Virus record (IMG/VR): IMGVR_UViG_3300033142_001280 | Location: 1 to 37,822 of that record | Reading direction: 5' to 3' (one strand) | Length of the DNA: 37,822 nucleotides | From: a virus | Shown here: piece after piece, positions 21,203-30,124 of the stretch | How positions within the stretch are numbered: the stretch's first letter is position 1 | How the letters are laid out: each line of letters opens with the position of its first letter | The notes under the pieces: generated by a model | Databases searched by the model: none | Told to the model about the DNA's origin: nothing | Seen by the model: the letters and a program-made list of their open reading frames with translations, nothing else | Translations under genes and position numbers: made by a program

Positions 21203-22174
21203 ATGTCCAAAAAACTAATTACATTCAGCACACCGCAGAAGAACTTTGCTAAAAACAAACCCCTAGATTTTGTCAAAGTCGATAAGGGCTTTGAAGTCGA
21301 TATGATGATATTCTCTACTGCTAACAACAGAAACAAGGTTTATTTTCAAGTATCTGATTTGTTAAAATGGCAAGGTAAAGAAAAGTCTCTATTGTTCAAT
21401 TTTAACCATGATTTATCTCTATCTGAGGGCAAATATCTAAGTAATAAAAATGAATTTACAAAGATTTGGAGTGAAGTGAACGGTGGTGAGTTTGAAATTT
21501 GGGCAAGGTTCAGGACTACTGATAAAGAAGTAATAGCCAAAAAAGATGAAATCACACAGCCATCTATAGAATTGATGGTTGATGAAGAAACGGCTATAAT
21601 AAGCGAAAAAGGTGAATATTATGATAGTGTTGATTATCAAGGCACAGCCCTACTCCTAGGCGTTCCTGCTGGTTCAGGACAGACTAGAATAGGCGAAACA
21701 AAATCCTTCGACCTTGACAAGGAAAAAGAAAATAATCAAAAAGATAATACTATGGCTGATATTACTACAGAACAAGCAAAAGAATTTTTCGCAACCGACG
21801 AGGGTAAGAAATTCAAAGCAACTCTTCTAGCTGAAGACAAAGCAAAACAGGAAGATGACGAAAAGACAAAAGAAGCTAAAAAACAAGAGTTTGAGGCTGA
21901 TGTTAAAGCACTTTTTGTCAAATTCCAAGCAGAGGAAAAGGAGAAAGAAGAAGAGGAAAAAGGTGAAGACAAAGACGGTGAAGACAAGGGTGAGGAAGGT
22001 GAAGAAAAATCAACAGCTGAAAAGCAGGTTGACAACGCACTTGACCAATCTAAGCTTGACAAGGCTAAAAAATCTTTCAATGCTGAAGGTAAGTTTTCGA
22101 CATTTGAGAAAGTAAGCGGAGATGCTGAACAGTCTACTGATGATATTAAACTAACAAATCCTTTAAATAACTAA
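21203..22174 (+). CDS. Prohead protease with C-terminal scaffold region
   Basis: Residues of about 20-170 fit an HK97-type prohead protease: H69 in FNFNHD and S121 in TQPSIEL are the likely catalytic pair, and TALLLGVPAGSG closes the domain. From about residue 180 the sequence becomes a charged, low-complexity helix rich in Glu, Lys and Asp, typical of a scaffold that is cleaved or ejected. An internal ATG at 21752 (MADITTEQAKEFF), in frame and after an AT-rich stretch, could start a separate 140-residue scaffold protein, as in lambda C/Nu3. The capsid gene follows directly. Confidence 0.75.
   Translation: MSKKLITFSTPQKNFAKNKPLDFVKVDKGFEVDMMIFSTANNRNKVYFQVSDLLKWQGKEKSLLFNFNHDLSLSEGKYLSNKNEFTKIWSEVNGGEFEIWARFRTTDKEVIAKKDEITQPSIELMVDEETAIISEKGEYYDSVDYQGTALLLGVPAGSGQTRIGETKSFDLDKEKENNQKDNTMADITTEQAKEFFATDEGKKFKATLLAEDKAKQEDDEKTKEAKKQEFEADVKALFVKFQAEEKEKEEEEKGEDKDGEDKGEEGEEKSTAEKQVDNALDQSKLDKAKKSFNAEGKFSTFEKVSGDAEQSTDDIKLTNPLNN
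21752..22174 (+). CDS. Possible internal-start scaffold protein
   Basis: An in-frame ATG (codon 184 of the protease gene) begins MADITTEQAKEFFATDEGKK and would give a 140-residue acidic coiled-coil protein. The start sits exactly where the protease domain ends and the scaffold-like region begins. The preceding AT-rich bases resemble those before other starts here. This is an inference from the analogy with lambda Nu3, not a proven second product. Confidence 0.4.
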   Translation: MADITTEQAKEFFATDEGKKFKATLLAEDKAKQEDDEKTKEAKKQEFEADVKALFVKFQAEEKEKEEEEKGEDKDGEDKGEEGEEKSTAEKQVDNALDQSKLDKAKKSFNAEGKFSTFEKVSGDAEQSTDDIKLTNPLNN

Positions 22175-22178
22175 TTAT

Positions 22179-23501
22179 ATGGCTAAAAGAATACAAAATT
22201 ATGTCTCAATAAAGACAGCAAAATACGACTTGAAACCCCTTAGGGAGGCTTTCGAAAAAGAGTCAAAAAAGAAAGAATTTGATGTTGATGTAGTCTGGGA
22301 AACACTAGACAAAGCTTCAGCTAATGAGAATTGGAGAAATCAATTTGTTAGAACTTTCTCTATTCTACAATTTGGTAAAGTAAATCAAGAATTTATCAGC
22401 AAATTCAGAGCTTTCACAGAAGATGAAAAAGACGAAATCAAAGCACAGCATGCAAGTGTTACTTTTGACGGACAAGTAGAGACTGACTCTGTTAAGAAAT
22501 ACGCTAAAGCAATGAAAGAGGCTAGAAAAGAAACAACAACAGAGGCAAGAGTAGCCAAGTTTACTTCGTTGACTAAGAAGAAATATGACGTTGATTCTGA
22601 TGCAGTTTTGGAAACTAATGTTCTACCTTTGCTTGATGGTCTAATCGCTACATCTCCAATCTTAGAAAGAGTAAACATCATATCTGGTGTTGACTACAAG
22701 AAATTGATTGAATTTGATGTAGAAAAAGATGCTGAAACACTTACAAATACAAATGCAGGTACAGAAGCGGACGATGTAATCAGAACATCACTAACTCTTG
22801 ATACTTCAGACAAAAAGATTCAAGCTTCTACTACTATTAATGATACTGACTTAGAATCTCTAGACGCTTCTGAGTGGGCTAGATTCGTGTTTAGACTTGT
22901 TAATCGTGTTAGAGTATTGGCTGAAACTCAAATCTTATACGGTGATGGAACTTCTAACGGTTTCTTGCGTGGATTTATCAATACAGCAGGTTCTACAGAC
23001 GCGGAAAGAATTGGAGCTATTGAAGTTGATGTTTCAGGAGGCGGAGACATAATCGAAAAGATGAAATTGATGGATAAAGATTTGCCAAAAACTATCTCTT
23101 CACAAGAAGAATCTCAATACTCATTCATCGGAAACAGAAAATTGCAACAGACTTTGAAATTGGCTAAAGACGCTGATGGTAGATATTACTTCACAGACGG
23201 TCAATCATTATCTGTTAATACTTTTCCAGTTTTGAACTCTCCAAGTGTTACTACTGGTGACTTGTTGCTTGTTGCTCTTCCACAATACACAATGATAACT
23301 AGAGGCTCTGGTGTATCACTATTGAATGATGGCGGTGTAGTTGAATTGAAAGAAGGTAATATAATCTATGTTGCTAAAATGAAAGCAGACGGTTGTCCTA
23401 GAATGGCGTTCAAATACTTGAACACAGGCAGTACAACTTCAGGAGATGCTACCAATCAAGACAGAAATTATCATAGATACGCAGAAAATGCTTATAACTA
23501 A
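22179..23501 (+). CDS. Major capsid protein, HK97 fold
   Basis: The major head protein, 440 residues. The N-terminal 120 residues are helical and charged (a probable delta/scaffold domain). The rest shows the HK97-fold order: SPILERVNIISG, the E-loop-like DVEKDAETLTNTNAG segment, the spine-helix block EWARFVFRLVNRVRVLAETQ and LYGDGTSNGFLRGF, a P-domain FIGNRKLQQTLKLAKD with SVNTFPVLNSPSV, and LVALPQYTMITRGSGV. It follows the protease directly and is probably the most abundant product. Confidence 0.9.
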   Translation: MAKRIQNYVSIKTAKYDLKPLREAFEKESKKKEFDVDVVWETLDKASANENWRNQFVRTFSILQFGKVNQEFISKFRAFTEDEKDEIKAQHASVTFDGQVETDSVKKYAKAMKEARKETTTEARVAKFTSLTKKKYDVDSDAVLETNVLPLLDGLIATSPILERVNIISGVDYKKLIEFDVEKDAETLTNTNAGTEADDVIRTSLTLDTSDKKIQASTTINDTDLESLDASEWARFVFRLVNRVRVLAETQILYGDGTSNGFLRGFINTAGSTDAERIGAIEVDVSGGGDIIEKMKLMDKDLPKTISSQEESQYSFIGNRKLQQTLKLAKDADGRYYFTDGQSLSVNTFPVLNSPSVTTGDLLLVALPQYTMITRGSGVSLLNDGGVVELKEGNIIYVAKMKADGCPRMAFKYLNTGSTTSGDATNQDRNYHRYAENAYN

Positions 23502-23522
23502 ACAATCAAAATATAAATTATT

Positions 23523-23918
23523 ATGGCTAAAATCGGAACACTAACAACAACTAACGAGGAAACTCGTAACGCTTACACAGTAAGTATTCAGTCAGCTGCA
23601 CTTGATGCGGCGGCTGAAGAGACACTAGATCACAATTCAAACGGATTCAAAGAGCATTCTTGTGCTATGACTCCGACTGATTCAACAGATACCAACACCA
23701 TTCTAGCAAAATTATGGGTAAGTCAAGATGAAGGAACAAGCTATTTCTTAGCTGATTCTGACACATTCGTTACTGCGGATGACGGACTTCCACAAACATT
23801 AACATACACAGGTTATGCTTACGATATGTATTTAGAACTTGACGCAGTTGGCGGAGGTACACCTTCACTTGCTAACATAAGTTTTGTTTCTTCTGTTCGT
23901 TATACAAGTCTAACTTAA
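23523..23918 (+). CDS. Small virion protein (131 aa)
   Basis: A small beta-rich protein directly after the capsid gene. It has no hydrophobic helix and is Thr/Ser/Asp-rich (TDSTDTNTILAKLWVSQDEG). Size, composition and position suit a head decoration or stabilising protein, but nothing is diagnostic. Confidence 0.55.
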   Translation: MAKIGTLTTTNEETRNAYTVSIQSAALDAAAEETLDHNSNGFKEHSCAMTPTDSTDTNTILAKLWVSQDEGTSYFLADSDTFVTADDGLPQTLTYTGYAYDMYLELDAVGGGTPSLANISFVSSVRYTSLT

Positions 23919-23925
23919 TCACACA

Positions 23926-24120
23926 ATGCTTATGAATAATACAACTAAAGCACAATTAAGAGATATACTTGTTAATAATGATAAAGAAGAGGTAGAAACT
24001 TATATACAAAGATTCTACAAGACTCTTGACTCTAAGCAAAAGCCGATTCAACAACCCAAAAAAGTTGTCAATCAATCAATAAAGTCAAATATTATCAAGA
24101 AAGTATTGAGAAAATCTTAA
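23926..24120 (+). CDS. Hypothetical basic protein (64 aa)
   Basis: A small basic, helical protein (AQLRDILVNNDKEEVETYIQ and a Lys-rich end). It is the last gene before a terminator. A second ATG two codons later (23932) is equally possible. Function unknown. Small proteins in this position sometimes belong to the head-completion set. Confidence 0.55.
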   Translation: MLMNNTTKAQLRDILVNNDKEEVETYIQRFYKTLDSKQKPIQQPKKVVNQSIKSNIIKKVLRKS

Positions 24121-24128
24121 TCACACTT

Positions 24129-24155
24129 AACCCCTCTTTTACGAGGGGTTTTTAT
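24129..24155 (+). terminator. Rho-independent terminator after the head genes
   Basis: AACCCCTC (24129-24136) pairs with GAGGGGTT (24143-24150) over a TTTTAC loop, followed by TTTA and TTT. It is directly followed by the promoter of the tail genes. Confidence 0.85.
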
Positions 24156-24186
24156 TTGACAAAAAAAAGTATTAAACAAATATTGA
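24156..24186 (+). promoter_or_regulatory. Promoter of the connector/tail genes
   Basis: TTGACA (24156-24161), A-rich spacer, and an AT-rich -10 around 24180-24186 (ATATTG/TATTGA). ATG 24190 follows within a few bases. Confidence 0.5.
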
Positions 24187-24189
24187 AAT

Positions 24190-24834
24190 ATGGCTTGGCT
24201 AGTATACGCAGATATAAGTAGCGAATTAGAAACAGGACACGATCAAAAGCGTGTTGAAAGACAACTACGCAAGATTGAACAGATATTGAAGAATTGTAAT
24301 GTTAATTTTAACGCTCCAGCTGTTTCTACAAAGCTCTTAGAAGGAGCAAACGGAGAGAAACAGACTATCTTTGACACTAGACCGTTCAAAGATATAACAA
24401 GCGTAAAAATCAAGCAATATAGGTCAACAAGTGAAACTGTACTTGTAGAAGATGAAGACTATAAACTATCTGAACATGTGGCTTGGTCGGATGAGTTAGA
24501 CCCCACTCTGCTTTATATAAGAATTGAACTAATCAATAACTACTGTGTCAAGACTAACCCTGAATATCTTGAAGTCAACGCTACATGGGGAATTACTGTA
24601 ACAGTACCACAGGTCATCGAAGACGCTGTTGTTGATTATATTAACAAGTACGAAACTTATATGATAAACACAGGAGGCGGGGCAAATGTTGGGGCTTTGA
24701 AGAAGGCAAAGACAGGAGAAAGTGAGGTTGAATATGAGACTAATAGCAATAGTGATATAGATAGAACAGTGTCAAGCAATCCTGCTGAAGACGAGGAATT
24801 AATGTCAGTTTTAAATGATTTTTGTATATGCTAG
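24190..24834 (+). CDS. Head-tail connector (adaptor) protein
   Basis: A probable gp6-type head-tail adaptor of 214 residues. It opens with a helix-rich N-terminus (VYADISSELE), then beta segments (FDTRPFKDITSVKIKQYR, WGITVTVPQVIEDAVVDYIN) typical of connector proteins. The acidic end finishes EDEELMSVLNDFC. The call rests on order (after head genes, before neck and tail genes) and this alternating pattern. Confidence 0.6.
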   Translation: MAWLVYADISSELETGHDQKRVERQLRKIEQILKNCNVNFNAPAVSTKLLEGANGEKQTIFDTRPFKDITSVKIKQYRSTSETVLVEDEDYKLSEHVAWSDELDPTLLYIRIELINNYCVKTNPEYLEVNATWGITVTVPQVIEDAVVDYINKYETYMINTGGGANVGALKKAKTGESEVEYETNSNSDIDRTVSSNPAEDEELMSVLNDFCIC

Positions 24835-25157
24835 AAGTTCACGACTTACCCAGTTGTCAATCTGAAACTACTGTTTGGACACAGTTTCCAGATGTGGGTG
24901 CTAAAATTGTAAAAAGCGATGTAATAGTTGTGTTATTGCCTATTGAAGGTGAGTACGGTGGATTATTAGGAGATAAATGGCTTATGCAAATATCAACGAC
25001 TCATGCAACCTACTCTGTTTTGCCAAATGACCAGTTTGTTATTGGCTCTGATACATATATTGTATCTAATAAGCCCACACTCTTTAAGAACAATCCAGCC
25101 TTTGTGAATTTTTATCAATTCGAAGTTAAAGTCAAAAATGCTACAATACAACCATAA
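24828..25157 (+). CDS. Head closure / neck protein
   Basis: A 109-residue, mostly beta protein that starts inside the end of the connector gene (ATG 24828, overlapping its TAG). The pattern SVLPNDQFVIGSDTYIVSNK, a small barrel, fits the head-closure (stopper) proteins found between adaptor and tail-completion genes. A TTG two codons upstream is not preferred. Position is the main support. Confidence 0.5.
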   Translation: MLEVHDLPSCQSETTVWTQFPDVGAKIVKSDVIVVLLPIEGEYGGLLGDKWLMQISTTHATYSVLPNDQFVIGSDTYIVSNKPTLFKNNPAFVNFYQFEVKVKNATIQP

Positions 25158-25525
25158 TGATTAACGAAATAAAACTAAATCAAACTAAAGGTCTAAAAAA
25201 GCTACTTAGACAGGGAATAACAAGACCGCTCGAAAAAGCTGTTTTTAGAATTGGAACAATAGGAAGAAATGAAGCGTCTAAGAATATTAAAAACCAAAAA
25301 CTGATTGATACAGGACAACTTCGACAATCAGTTATTTTTCGACCTCTTGTAGATAGAACACAAGGTAAAATATTGGTTGGTAAAGAATATGGTATTTATC
25401 ATGAAGAAGGCACAATATACATAAAACCAAGACCATTTTTTAAACCAATGATTGAAAAGGTCGAAAAATTATCATCTGGTATAATTAAAGCAGAAATTGA
25501 CAAATATTTAAAAAAGATGACTTAA
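25157..25525 (+). CDS. HK97 gp10-like tail-completion protein
   Basis: A neck/tail-completion protein. It has the family pattern LIDTGQLRQSVIFRPL, then GKILVGKEYGIYHEEGT and RPFFKPMIEK, preceded by a helix-rich N-terminus. It overlaps the previous stop by one base, so the genes are coupled. Members join the neck to the tail tube. This is one of the more reliable calls in the neck block. Confidence 0.82.
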   Translation: MINEIKLNQTKGLKKLLRQGITRPLEKAVFRIGTIGRNEASKNIKNQKLIDTGQLRQSVIFRPLVDRTQGKILVGKEYGIYHEEGTIYIKPRPFFKPMIEKVEKLSSGIIKAEIDKYLKKMT

Positions 25526-25532
25526 TAAAATT

Positions 25533-26015
25533 ATGGCAACAGATAGAGAAGCACAGAAAGCAGAATTTAAAATAATATTAGAGACTCTTCAATATGATTC
25601 TAATGATGGAGAAGGACTAGTCAACATTAAAGTGAGTGATACTTTTATTAATGCAGCGACAAAATGGCCATATTTTTTTATTGTTGATGGAGATACAGCA
25701 AATACAATCGTTTCGACAGCTAGCAGAAATGAGGTCAAAAAATACCAAGTAAAAGCTGTATTTAAATTCAATCCTGACGAACCTTACATTCAAAGTGGAA
25801 AAGTAAACGATATAGAGGAATTAGTCAAAAATGAATTAATAAAAAGAAGCAATATACAAGAAAAAGATGGCTCAGGCAATCCGATTTGGGATGAGCTAAT
25901 TTTTGGAGTTGTGGAAACTCCATTTAAAGATTCAGGATTTATTGGTATTGACAACCAAATCTTTTTAACTTTCAATATTGAAACAAGAGTAAAAATAATC
26001 TACCAATATGTCTAA
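25533..26015 (+). CDS. Tail terminator-like protein
   Basis: A 160-residue alpha/beta protein positioned between the gp10-like protein and the tail tube, where tail terminators usually lie. It shows alternating strands (YFFIVDGDTANTIVSTASRN, KYQVKAVFKFNPDE), a central helix (IEELVKNELIKR) and a closing strand (QIFLTFNIETRVKI). The order and size fit the family; no unique motif proves it. Confidence 0.55.
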   Translation: MATDREAQKAEFKIILETLQYDSNDGEGLVNIKVSDTFINAATKWPYFFIVDGDTANTIVSTASRNEVKKYQVKAVFKFNPDEPYIQSGKVNDIEELVKNELIKRSNIQEKDGSGNPIWDELIFGVVETPFKDSGFIGIDNQIFLTFNIETRVKIIYQYV

Positions 26016-26229
26016 TAATTTACCAACTCCTGCACCTCAACAAGTCGTACCAGCTACGCCACCACAGCCTGTAGAGGTCAAAGCTAATGTTTCGACAATC
26101 AACACAAAAGCAAAGAAAAAGACTTTTGTATTTCCCAACCTTGGCAAATCTGTTCAAGCGGGAAGTCAAGAAGAGGCAAACTTAGAAATTACAAAAACTG
26201 AAGAATATAAAAACTTTATTAAAAATTAA
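26008..26229 (+). CDS. Small hypothetical protein before the tail tube
   Basis: A 73-residue protein. It has a Pro-rich N-terminus (NNLPTPAPQQVVPATPPQP) and a C-terminal phrase KTFVFPNLGKSVQAGSQEEA. That latter phrase resembles a short beta-hairpin module found in phage structural accessory proteins. It overlaps the previous gene by eight bases and ends two bases before the tail-tube gene. Function unknown. Confidence 0.55.
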   Translation: MSNNLPTPAPQQVVPATPPQPVEVKANVSTINTKAKKKTFVFPNLGKSVQAGSQEEANLEITKTEEYKNFIKN

Positions 26230-26231
26230 TT

Positions 26232-27329
26232 ATGGCTTGTACACAATCTGGATCACAACAATATTTCGGAATCGCAAAAGAAGGAACAAGAGGAACGGCT
26301 GAAGCTGTACCTGTTATCACTCTTCCTGTTGTAACCAACCCGACAACAAAGAAACACCCTGAGGAGACAAAATTATCAGTAATGTATCAGAATCGTGATA
26401 ATACTTATGATGTTCATGATGCTACTTCTAATGTCGAAGGTGAAGTTAGCTTGGCAGTTGAGAACGGTCTTCTTGACTATGTTCTAGTTCACATGTTCAA
26501 TGTGACAAGTGTACAAGAAGCAACGTCAGGAGCTTGGAAAAATACATATAAACCTTATAACACCAACACAAGCGGTGAATTATGTAATCAACCACCTACT
26601 TTTACAGCTTTTTATTCTGACAATTCAGTGGAAGCTAATTATTATGCAAACGGTTGTGTTTTTGATAATCCAAAAATTGAAGCAGGGCAAACAGAGACAA
26701 TCATAACAGTGACAGTTAAAGGTAGAACAGAAACAAAAGCAACAGGAGGAGCATTGACAGCTATCCTTGCGGCGATAAGTTACACAGAACCTAGTCAAAG
26801 ATTTTTGTGGTCTTTTCTTGTTATTAAAGATGCTTTGCCTGTAACTGGTACAATAATGGGGACAACATTAGACGCTTCTAGTAACTTCATCAATATTGAA
26901 CCGTCTGTCACTATAGCGATGGAGAATGGCTCTGATTTTGTTTATTCGACTGGTTCTGTGCCTGAAGCAATAAAAACACCTTTTGACATAAGATATAAAG
27001 GACAATTCTCTGCAACAGTAGAAACAGGAGGTAGCTATGTAATTGATTCAAGTTTGAAAGATACTTTCTCAGCATCTACAAAGATGCACTATGAATTTGA
27101 ATTCAAAACTGAAGGTGCTGAAGGTGTAGAATTAGGCACAGCGTCAGGTCTATATCCACTACTTAGAATAAGAGTGGCAGAGTGCAAGCCTGTTGTTGAT
27201 GAGAGTGACAGAAGTTTAGACAATGATGTGATGTATAGTTTCAATCTTCAAAACCTTAAAACTAGACCTGAGGACGGCTGTAGTATAGAGCTATATCATC
27301 AGTCAGAGATTGATGCTAGTTCGTTGTAA
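26232..27329 (+). CDS. Major tail tube protein
   Basis: The tail tube protein, 365 residues, beta-rich. Evidence is its position directly before the G/GT chaperone pair and tape measure, and the sequence pattern AKEGTRGTAEAV near the N-terminus with GEVSLAVENGLLDYVL and FDIRYKGQFSATVET. It is somewhat longer than a minimal tube protein, so an extra surface domain is likely. It should be among the most abundant virion proteins. Confidence 0.82.
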   Translation: MACTQSGSQQYFGIAKEGTRGTAEAVPVITLPVVTNPTTKKHPEETKLSVMYQNRDNTYDVHDATSNVEGEVSLAVENGLLDYVLVHMFNVTSVQEATSGAWKNTYKPYNTNTSGELCNQPPTFTAFYSDNSVEANYYANGCVFDNPKIEAGQTETIITVTVKGRTETKATGGALTAILAAISYTEPSQRFLWSFLVIKDALPVTGTIMGTTLDASSNFINIEPSVTIAMENGSDFVYSTGSVPEAIKTPFDIRYKGQFSATVETGGSYVIDSSLKDTFSASTKMHYEFEFKTEGAEGVELGTASGLYPLLRIRVAECKPVVDESDRSLDNDVMYSFNLQNLKTRPEDGCSIELYHQSEIDASSL

Positions 27330-27330
27330 T

Positions 27331-27360
27331 TTGACATAATTGAAACAATATATTTATATA
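27331..27360 (+). promoter_or_regulatory. Promoter of the tail chaperone genes
   Basis: TTGACA (27331-27336), AATTGAAAC in the spacer, then TATATA (27355-27360). ATG 27368 lies seven bases later. Confidence 0.65.
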
Positions 27361-27367
27361 AACGCAT

Positions 27368-27763
27368 ATGTCAGATAATAAAGAGGTTAAACAAGTATTA
27401 GGTCTAATTTTTAAAGCCTCACCACCTTTAAAACACAAAGACAAGAAGGTTCTGGACAAATTAGTAGCTAAGTCTTTTAGTCAAAAAGAAGGTCAAGAGG
27501 TTGAAAAAAAAGAAGGTAACATCATGGATAAAATCAACTATAAAGAAATACCTGATATCTTAGATGTTCAACTAGATGCTAAAGCAGAGCTTAACGAAGC
27601 CTTGATAAAACTTCACTGGAACACTCCTAAATACTGGGAAACAGCAGGACAACAAGACAATTACTGGTCTAAGAACAACATAGATGAGCTAGATTCTAGT
27701 GACTATGATTCATTCTTTAAACCAGTTCAAGAAATAAATCTTTTAAAATTAAAAAAAAATTAA
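27368..27763 (+). CDS. Tail assembly chaperone G
   Basis: The short product of the tail assembly chaperone pair, 131 residues. It is charged and helical and lies between tail tube and tape measure, as in lambda. It ends KLKKN at a run of nine A's (27751-27759). The 0-frame codons there present the classical slippery heptamer A AAA AAA. A -1 shift continues into the next frame and makes a 217-residue GT protein (27368-28020). Confidence 0.78.
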   Translation: MSDNKEVKQVLGLIFKASPPLKHKDKKVLDKLVAKSFSQKEGQEVEKKEGNIMDKINYKEIPDILDVQLDAKAELNEALIKLHWNTPKYWETAGQQDNYWSKNNIDELDSSDYDSFFKPVQEINLLKLKKN

Positions 27764-28020
27764 GCCAAAACGCTAAAAACTGGATTCAAAACAGTCTAGC
27801 AGGTGATTTATTCAAACAGTCAGCACAGAAAGCATTGGAAAAGATGACACAGGCTGAATATGATGATGTCAGTGATATTATTTTGACATTAGATAATTTG
27901 ACCTATACAGAATTACAAGAGATGGATTGGCAAGATGTGTCTTTTATCAAAGAAGTCAAAGGAGCTATTGACAAAGGTAATTCAATTAGGCAGGCTCAAA
28001 TGGATAAAAAGTCGAAATAA
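27764..28020 (+). CDS. Tail assembly chaperone T (GT frameshift extension)
   Basis: The -1 frame open from the slippery site to TAA 28018-28020. It starts KKKLSQNAKNWIQNSLAGD just after the shift and ends AQMDKKSK. An internal ATG at 27841 exists, but the frame is clearly open all the way back to the A-run, and the G-to-GT arrangement immediately before the tape measure is the well-known one for siphovirus tails. The T part is thought to recruit the tape measure and tube protein. Confidence 0.78.
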
Positions 28021-28031
28021 TAATCAATGAC

Positions 28032-30122
28032 ATGTCGGAATCAGAGTTGCAACTAATAATTAATGCTAGAGATAACGCTAGTAAGGTTTTGAGCAAAGTA
28101 GGCGGCAGTATTAAAAAAGTTGGCAGTCTAATAACAAAAACTTTAGCTGTTGGTATTACAGCAGCGGCAACAGCTATGGCAGGTTTTGTGGCAAGTGTTG
28201 GTAGTCTTGCTTTTGCGTCACAAAAAGGCTTGGGCCAATTTCAAGCACAGCTTGGAGCAAGCAAAGAAGAAGCAAAAGAACTTGGCAGAATAGCTGATGT
28301 TGTATTTGCTAATAATTTTGGTGAGAATTTAGGTGATGTCAATCAAGCGTTGATAACAACAAGACAACAGTTGAAAGGTATCGGAGATGATGACTTAGTA
28401 GCAGTAACAGAGGGGGCTTTTGCTCTTAGAGATGCTTTTGGTGTGGATATAGCAGAATCAACTAACGCTGTAAAAGCATTGATGGAAGATTTTGGTTTGG
28501 CGGGTGAAGAAGCTCTTGACTTCATAACAGCAGGTTTTCAATCTGGTTTAAATTCAAGTGATGATTTTCTTGATTCTATTACAGAATATTCCACACAATT
28601 CAAGGAGGGTGGTGCAACAGCTGGTCAATTCTTTTCAACTCTTGAAACTGGTCTAGCAACTGGAATGTTAGGAACAGACAAAGCAGGAGATTTGTTTAAA
28701 GAATTTGTTGTTAGAATACAAGACGGTTCTGATTTAACAGCAGATAGTCTTGAAATGATAGGATTAAGCGGTGAAAAAATATTATCACAATTAGCAGACG
28801 GAACTATAGAGCCAATTGACGCTTTTCAAATGGTGCAAAAAGCTTTAAGAAATGTTGATAATGAAGCTGAGCAAATGCAAGCAGGTGTTGGCTTATTAGG
28901 AACTCAATTTGAAGATTTGGGTGCGAGTGCTGTATTAGCAATAAATACACAAGAAAAAGGGCTTGGTGATTTGATTGGTACAACGGAAAATTTAAATGCT
29001 CAATATCAGGATTTAGGTTCGACAATATCAGGATTATGGAGAAAAGCACAAGTAGCGGCTAAGCCGTTCATTGAAGGTGTTTTGGTAAGATTAACAGAAT
29101 GGTTTGAAAACAATGAGGAAACAATAACAAATTTTGTTAATAACTCTCTTGTTTTCCTTTCTGATGCTTTTAGTTATTTCGTAGAAAACATTTGGCCGCA
29201 CGTTCAAACAGCTTTTACTTGGCTTGTAGATTTCCTTCAAGTTGCTGCACCAATCGTCCTAGACTTTGTACAAACAGCGTGGAACGCTCTGAACACAGCC
29301 TTTAATTACTTTATTAATGAAGTCTGGCCACTCCTAAAACCAGCGTTTGAGAATCTAATAATCACTATTCAAAATCTGTTCAACACAGTCGTCAAACTGT
29401 GGAACTTCCTAGCCCCTGTCTTGATTCCATTGCTAAAGACTCTAGCTGCGGTGATTGGTATAATCGTAGTAGTAGCAGTCAACGCTCTTGCCCTAGCTTT
29501 TAGAGTGTTAAGTGAAATAATTCAAGCCGCAGTCAATCTTATTGTTGGAGCTTGGAATTTGTTGAGAGGAACTTGGGATTTTGTTGTTGGCTCTATAAAC
29601 GCAGGAATTGCTAGATTAATAGGTTTCTTCACAACTTTAGGTGATGCTTTTAGCACTTTATCTGGTGCAGCAGCACAAAAAGCAGAGGCAATAACGGGAT
29701 TCTTTGCAAAAATGGGTGATGGAATTAAAGAAGCGTTCAGGTCGTCTCTTAACTTTGCTATTAGTTTGATGAATAAGGCTGTTAATAGCTTTAATAAGGT
29801 AATTGAAACAGCCAATAAAGTGCCTGGTGTTGATATTCCTACAATTCCAAATGTTCCTAGTCTGAATGTCGGAACTCCACTTGTTAAACAAGACGGTCTA
29901 GCAATGATTCACAAAGGTGAAGCTGTTGTACCCGCCTCTGTTAATCCTGCAAACACAGGACGAACAGCACAAATCGGTCAGTCAATGGGAGGAGGTGGCA
30001 CAGTCAACCTGAATTTCAATGTGACAGGTATGACAAGCAAGCGACAGACAAGACAGATGATAGACAATATCAAAGACGAGTTACTATTAGTATTAGGAAA
30101 AAACGGAATTAAACCAGCTTAA
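28032..30122 (+). CDS. Tail tape measure protein
   Basis: Tape measure protein of 696 residues. The N-terminus is a typical start (LQLIINARDNASKVLSKVGG), followed by an alternating hydrophobic/polar helical body and several membrane-like stretches at about 450-500. Near the C-terminus the segment MIHKGEAVVPASVN is the common end-piece of this family. At about 0.15 nm per residue this predicts a tail of roughly 100 nm. No peptidoglycan-hydrolase motif is visible inside it. Confidence 0.9.
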   Translation: MSESELQLIINARDNASKVLSKVGGSIKKVGSLITKTLAVGITAAATAMAGFVASVGSLAFASQKGLGQFQAQLGASKEEAKELGRIADVVFANNFGENLGDVNQALITTRQQLKGIGDDDLVAVTEGAFALRDAFGVDIAESTNAVKALMEDFGLAGEEALDFITAGFQSGLNSSDDFLDSITEYSTQFKEGGATAGQFFSTLETGLATGMLGTDKAGDLFKEFVVRIQDGSDLTADSLEMIGLSGEKILSQLADGTIEPIDAFQMVQKALRNVDNEAEQMQAGVGLLGTQFEDLGASAVLAINTQEKGLGDLIGTTENLNAQYQDLGSTISGLWRKAQVAAKPFIEGVLVRLTEWFENNEETITNFVNNSLVFLSDAFSYFVENIWPHVQTAFTWLVDFLQVAAPIVLDFVQTAWNALNTAFNYFINEVWPLLKPAFENLIITIQNLFNTVVKLWNFLAPVLIPLLKTLAAVIGIIVVVAVNALALAFRVLSEIIQAAVNLIVGAWNLLRGTWDFVVGSINAGIARLIGFFTTLGDAFSTLSGAAAQKAEAITGFFAKMGDGIKEAFRSSLNFAISLMNKAVNSFNKVIETANKVPGVDIPTIPNVPSLNVGTPLVKQDGLAMIHKGEAVVPASVNPANTGRTAQIGQSMGGGGTVNLNFNVTGMTSKRQTRQMIDNIKDELLLVLGKNGIKPA

Positions 30123-30124
30123 TT

